Below, one piece after another: positions 12,824-16,472 of a stretch of DNA of 16,472 nt; position 1 is the first letter of the stretch; each line of letters begins with the position of its first letter. Source of the stretch: Alysiella sp. (GTDB taxonomy: Bacteria > Pseudomonadota > Gammaproteobacteria > Burkholderiales > Neisseriaceae). The position numbers and the translations under genes are program-made. The stretch covers positions 1 to 16,472 of the forward strand of contig NZ_JAUNEC010000041.1 in NCBI RefSeq assembly GCF_030525755.1. The letters are read 5' to 3'. The notes under the pieces were generated by a model. The model was not told where the DNA came from, searched no databases, and saw only the letters and a program-made list of their open reading frames with translations.

Positions 12824-14159
12824 TCAACATGACATAACGTTTTTTGCTTTTTGCAATCTCTTTGTCATCAGCCAAACGAAACGAATCCAAAAAAATCTCA
12901 TCATGTGCCGCCAAATATTTCAGCACCGCCATCAGGCGGTATTTTTCATTGCCCACCAATGGCGCACCCATCACAATAAAACTTTCTTTGCCACGACTGT
13001 TGTCGTGAAACAAATAATCGTGTTCAGCAATCAAATCGGGCAACATGGCGTATTTGTCCATGCCAAAATCCTGCCCTTCGCGGCTGTCCACTTGCTTAAT
13101 CAGCGTATCATCTGAAAGCCAAACCGTAGCACGTTTGATACCCGTCATCTGTTGTGTTTCAGGCGTTAAAACACCAGCCGCAAATTTCAACTGCCGCGAC
13201 AACTGATTGCGGATTTTGATTTTTTGCGTGGGGTCGGGTTTGCCGTCCACACCCAACCGCGCTTTCACTTGATAAAATTCATCATTCAACTGCTTAAACG
13301 CAGCCTGAAATTCCGCCCCAGCCATTTCCGCTCGCGCAAATTGATGTGCCAGCGCACGGTCGTACAAATCCAAATCAGGGCGATAATTCATGCGCCCAGC
13401 GTTGTAGGCAAAGCCCTTATCGGTGGTGTACAGTCTGCCGTCAGGTGCTTTGTATGCCGTAGTCGGGTAAGTATCGCCTTTGCGGTTGTACACTTTTTCG
13501 GTTTGCACCAAGTTGTCATCATTGGACACACTCAATACCTTACCTTCGCGTTGCATATCGCGTTCAGATAAAGCCATCACGCTGCAACGGCAACGGTAGC
13601 CATTGGGCGGATAAAATGTTGTCCAAAATGGGTCATCATAACGATAAACCAAACCGTCCATTGCCGAATGTGCCGCTCGGGTGCGTTCATCGCCCACCGC
13701 GTCATACTGCCAATAGGGGCGATTGTCCACATCAGCCATATAAGTTTGATACTGTCCCGCGTTGTAGGCAGATTGCATATTGGTGCGATAAATGTTTTCC
13801 AGACGGCGCGGTATGCTGTGAATGCCGATGTCGCTTGCGCTACCAAACACCTCGCCTGTTTTCGGGTCTATGATGTCTTTGCCGTTGTGTCCATTCGGGT
13901 GCAGCCAGCCCTTATTAGCCAAATGCTGCAATAATTCCGTTTTCCACGCGGCAAACGGCTTGCCCTGTTCGGCTGCCTGAACCATGCTGCTTTTAATGTC
14001 TTGCAGCATATCCAAATCCGTTATCCGCGCAATCGTGTAAACTTTGGCAATTTCAGACGCGGTTAAATTGCGGTAATTTTCGGCGGTAACTTGCTTGGTT
14101 TTCAGCCACTCAATCGCCTTTTTGGGCGGTAAATTTAATGCAAAGTTAATGTTTGGCAT
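12813..14159 (-). CDS. F: Mu F-like head protein with C-terminal nuclease-like domain
   Basis: The 448-residue product (start at ATG 14159, MPNINFALNLPPKKAIEWLK) has the Mu F minor head domain, with the family signature YWQYDAVGDERTRAAHSAMD and PFWTTFYPPNGYRCRC (about 150-193). Mu F is a portal-associated minor head protein. The last 115 residues (about 333-448: ATVWLSDDTLIKQVDS, MLPDLIAEHDYLF, YRLMAVLKYLAAHDEIFLDSF) resemble the BECR-fold nuclease domains often attached to Mu F-like proteins. The gene overlaps the portal by 14 nt; an ATG at 14180 is possible but adds an untypical MICWGKP. The stop codon and final LKGY come from the terminal repeat of the adjacent element. Confidence 0.87.
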   Translation of the reverse strand: MPNINFALNLPPKKAIEWLKTKQVTAENYRNLTASEIAKVYTIARITDLDMLQDIKSSMVQAAEQGKPFAAWKTELLQHLANKGWLHPNGHNGKDIIDPKTGEVFGSASDIGIHSIPRRLENIYRTNMQSAYNAGQYQTYMADVDNRPYWQYDAVGDERTRAAHSAMDGLVYRYDDPFWTTFYPPNGYRCRCSVMALSERDMQREGKVLSVSNDDNLVQTEKVYNRKGDTYPTTAYKAPDGRLYTTDKGFAYNAGRMNYRPDLDLYDRALAHQFARAEMAGAEFQAAFKQLNDEFYQVKARLGVDGKPDPTQKIKIRNQLSRQLKFAAGVLTPETQQMTGIKRATVWLSDDTLIKQVDSREGQDFGMDKYAMLPDLIAEHDYLFHDNSRGKESFIVMGAPLVGNEKYRLMAVLKYLAAHDEIFLDSFRLADDKEIAKSKKRYVMLKGY

Positions 14160-15711
14160 TGGCTTGCCCCAGCAAATCACTCAAAAACAGCGCGTTTTGC
14201 AGATAATTTTGCAAACTCGCATTGTCCAAATTCGGATACAGCGCGGTCAAAGCCGCGTCCGCTTGCTCGTAGCTATCGCAATTCATCACGGCGGCTACGG
14301 CTTGTTTCAAAATCGGATTGAGTTGCGCGTTAAAATCAGGTTGTGCAAATGCTTCATCTTGAATTTGCTCCAAAATCTGCTGCTCACGGCTGATGTTTTT
14401 GGAATTTTCAGGCAGCCTTTTCGCCGATAAAGCCGCCAATGCCACCGCATTCACAGGATTATTCGCCACACGCCCCAGTACACGCTCGCCATCGGCTACA
14501 TCAGGGATTGCCAATTTCTCACGCGCCCAAGATTCAGGGATTTGTACGCCCACATCAACCAACTTGGGCAAGGCTTCGGCAAATTGCGCCAAATCCGCCG
14601 TTTCGCGTGTGTCAAACTCAAACACGGGCAAACGCACATCATCGCCAATGGCAAAATTCACACGCAAAAACGGCTCAATAATCTGCCGCGTAATCGTTTG
14701 CGCCAAGCGTTTCGCGTCCGATACCAATAAATCGCGCCGCACTTCATTGTGAATTTGCCCCAGCGCATTGGTGCTGGCTTTGCCGTCCGCACCGCTTGTC
14801 AGCGTTTGCCCCAAAATCAGGCGCGTGGCACTCTTTTCACACCACTCAATCATGGTCATAAAAGGATTGGTGGCGGCGGTTGTGCCATTTGCCGCTTGGT
14901 GCAATTCAATCATCATGCCTTCGGGCATAATGCCCGCCGCATTGTGTCCAATTTCCGCTACAGCGCGCAGCAGGGTTTTCTTTTCCTGCTCGGTCGCGCC
15001 AGCCCCATATTTGCCAATGCGGATTGGCATACCGTAAAGCTCCAAAAATTCGGCAAAATCATGCACCGAATAATGCTTGAACATATACAGCCACGCCAAC
15101 GTTCTGAATAAACCGTTTCGGGCAGCCTGACCCGAACGGTTTTTGTGCTGATGTACCACCCAGCCCCATTGCCAAAGCGGTTCGCCCATTGGGTTATCGG
15201 GCGTTTTCAGCAGTAACACATCGTCTTTATCCCAGCGAAACCACGATTGCGGTTTATGATGGAAGTTTTCAGGCAGCATCAGGCTACCTGAAGCCTGCCA
15301 AGTGATTTCTAAAGCCACAAAACCATGCCCCACCGCGTCCATTAAATCCAGCAACAAATCGTCCAGCGCAGACAAATCTGCCAAATAATCGTGGGCAGCC
15401 TGAACCAGTTGCTCTTCGACAGCAGTAGCTTGGCGTGGTGCAGCAATGCGCCAATCCAAACCCAAAAGCGACATTTTGCGCGTTTGCAAAGCGGCGGCAA
15501 TCGCGCTATCACGCTCTTCAATATCGGCAAACAATTCATGTTGTGCCGTGATGTCGCCATTTTCCGCATCTTCAAACAGCGCACGCATTTTGGCAGGTGT
15601 AATGTGGTGGCTCGGGTGGTCGGCAATCACGCGACCGTTTGCCATAATCCGTGCGTCTTGCGTTTGCGGATTTTTGGGGATTTTGGGTTGTTTTTTGTCT
15701 TTTTTAGCCAT
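14146..15711 (-). CDS. Portal protein (DUF935, Mu gp29-like)
   Basis: The 521-residue product matches DUF935, the Mu gp29 portal. Recognisable stretches are IEERDSAIAAALQTRKMSLLG (about 66-86), LDWRIAAP, YSVHDFAEFLELYGMPIRIGKYG (about 201-223) and RLILGQTLTSG (about 279-289). The portal forms the dodecameric ring through which DNA enters. The N-terminus is Lys/Pro-rich. No Shine-Dalgarno is seen; the ATG follows TTTAAAAC, part of the TTTAAAC motif shared with the gap before gene I. Uptake sequences lie at 14407-14418 and 15281-15292. Confidence 0.92.
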   Translation of the reverse strand: MAKKDKKQPKIPKNPQTQDARIMANGRVIADHPSHHITPAKMRALFEDAENGDITAQHELFADIEERDSAIAAALQTRKMSLLGLDWRIAAPRQATAVEEQLVQAAHDYLADLSALDDLLLDLMDAVGHGFVALEITWQASGSLMLPENFHHKPQSWFRWDKDDVLLLKTPDNPMGEPLWQWGWVVHQHKNRSGQAARNGLFRTLAWLYMFKHYSVHDFAEFLELYGMPIRIGKYGAGATEQEKKTLLRAVAEIGHNAAGIMPEGMMIELHQAANGTTAATNPFMTMIEWCEKSATRLILGQTLTSGADGKASTNALGQIHNEVRRDLLVSDAKRLAQTITRQIIEPFLRVNFAIGDDVRLPVFEFDTRETADLAQFAEALPKLVDVGVQIPESWAREKLAIPDVADGERVLGRVANNPVNAVALAALSAKRLPENSKNISREQQILEQIQDEAFAQPDFNAQLNPILKQAVAAVMNCDSYEQADAALTALYPNLDNASLQNYLQNALFLSDLLGQANAKH

Positions 15712-15713
15712 GT

Positions 15714-15731
15714 TTTAAACACCGTTTAAAT
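15714..15731. promoter_or_regulatory. TTTAAAC double motif before the portal gene
   Basis: TTTAAACACCGTTTAAAT matches 12156-12173 at 16 of 18 positions. It ends 3 bp from the portal start codon, in place of a ribosome binding site. A nearby imperfect TTTCAGG/GCTGAAA inverted repeat may be a decayed uptake-sequence pair. Confidence 0.35.
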
Positions 15732-15762
15732 GGGGTTTGAATGTGTTTCAGGCAAGCTGAAA

Positions 15763-16472
15763 TCATCGCGCCCACTTGCTCTGAAATTCCCTGTCATCAA
15801 AATCATCATCAGCCGTGCTGTGCCATTCAATCGGTGCAGTGCTGCCTACTGCCACCGCCCACAACATTTGCAGCGCGTCCAAACCATCATCGTGGTCGCA
15901 ATCGGGAAACTCACGCAGTTGATTGATTAACACCCGATGTTCAGGCAGGATTTTGATAAACCCATTCATCAAATGCGGTTGAATGCTTTCAATTCGCAAA
16001 ATTTTTTCTGCAGTCGGTTTCACACCACGCGCAGGCACATGAATACCGCGTTTGCCTGATTCTTTAACCAATTCTTCTTTAAAAAATTCCTGAAACTGAA
16101 CCGTTTCCACACTCCAAACCAAACAGCCATATTGTTTTTGCAGTTCAATCACTTCTTCAATAATTAAACTGGGCACACGTTTTTTAATCCGCGCCTCCAC
16201 AACATACAGCGTACCCGTGCTGCGCTGATAGCCGCCTACCAAAATCGCACTGGGGTCGCGCCCCTTGCCCAATTTCCCCAAAGATGGGTCTACCGCGCCG
16301 TAAAACACCACGTCATGCGGCAAAGTGCGGTAATACGCGCTGTCCACATATTCCGCAAAAATGGCGGTTTCTGGGTTGGATGGTTGGTTTTGGTATTCGC
16401 ATTGAAAGGTATGCAAACCATCACGCGCACGGATTTTCATCAAAGTCAGCAAAGGGCGTTTAACCCAGCTCA
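15763..16472 (-). CDS. Terminase large subunit, C-terminal part (Mu gp28-like)
   Basis: The reading frame is open to the right edge of the window, so about 235 C-terminal residues are visible and the N-terminal ATPase lies outside. The visible part is the RuvC/RNase H-like nuclease that cuts DNA during headful packaging. Its acidic residues stand in AVDPSLG, SVETVQFQEFF and DCDHDDGLDAL, the usual D...E...DD order. The segment RARDGLHTFQCEYQNQP is typical for the link between the two domains. The C-terminus is acidic (DDDFDDRE). The gene is followed by the portal after 51 nt, as in Mu. Confidence 0.92.
   Translation of the reverse strand, partial: SWVKRPLLTLMKIRARDGLHTFQCEYQNQPSNPETAIFAEYVDSAYYRTLPHDVVFYGAVDPSLGKLGKGRDPSAILVGGYQRSTGTLYVVEARIKKRVPSLIIEEVIELQKQYGCLVWSVETVQFQEFFKEELVKESGKRGIHVPARGVKPTAEKILRIESIQPHLMNGFIKILPEHRVLINQLREFPDCDHDDGLDALQMLWAVAVGSTAPIEWHSTADDDFDDREFQSKWAR

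Noticed and set aside
1..16472. CRISPR array, IS transposase or prophage attachment site
   Set aside because: No regularly spaced repeats, no transposase frame, and no Mu-type end sequences were seen in the window.

Overview
The window is a late structural block of a Mu-like, contractile-tailed prophage in a member of the Neisseriaceae. The phage assignment rests on an almost complete Mu gene order on the minus strand: terminase, portal, F, G, I/Z, T, gp35-gp38, L, M, gp41, tape measure, N, P, gp45. The host assignment rests on many 12-mer DNA uptake sequences, mainly AGGCTGCCTGAA and AGGCTACCTGAA, dialects described for Simonsiella/Eikenella-type Neisseriaceae rather than N. meningitidis. 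I cannot name the genus.

Reading leftward from the right edge: packaging and head genes come first (terminase large subunit cut by the edge, portal, F-like protein with a probable C-terminal nuclease domain, a 124-bp inverted-repeat element, G). Two terminators and a gene-free stretch of about 260 bp follow, then a second run begins with the I protease carrying a nested scaffold start, then major head protein T, connector genes gp35-gp37, a DUF2635 protein, sheath, tube and tail assembly chaperone. A strong terminator-shaped hairpin sits directly against the tape-measure start codon. Tape measure, DNA-circulation protein N, hub protein P and spike gp45 end the late genes. Most genes are joined by 4-nt ATGA overlaps or 3-nt gaps, as expected for a polycistronic virion operon.

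The left 560 bp differ. They run convergently with the phage genes and hold a compact unit that looks like a type I toxin-antitoxin locus of Ibs/Sib type: a 22-residue hydrophobic peptide with a good ribosome binding site; a sense promoter overlapped by a perfect 20-bp palindrome; and, on the opposite strand, a near-consensus promoter and an intrinsic terminator that would bracket an antisense RNA of about 157 nt covering the whole peptide gene. A small ribbon-helix-helix protein gene follows on the plus strand. In Mu, gp46 and the other baseplate genes follow gp45; here this unit stands in that place, so it reads as a moron inserted between late operons or at a rearranged prophage edge. No tRNA, rRNA, CRISPR array or transposase gene was seen.
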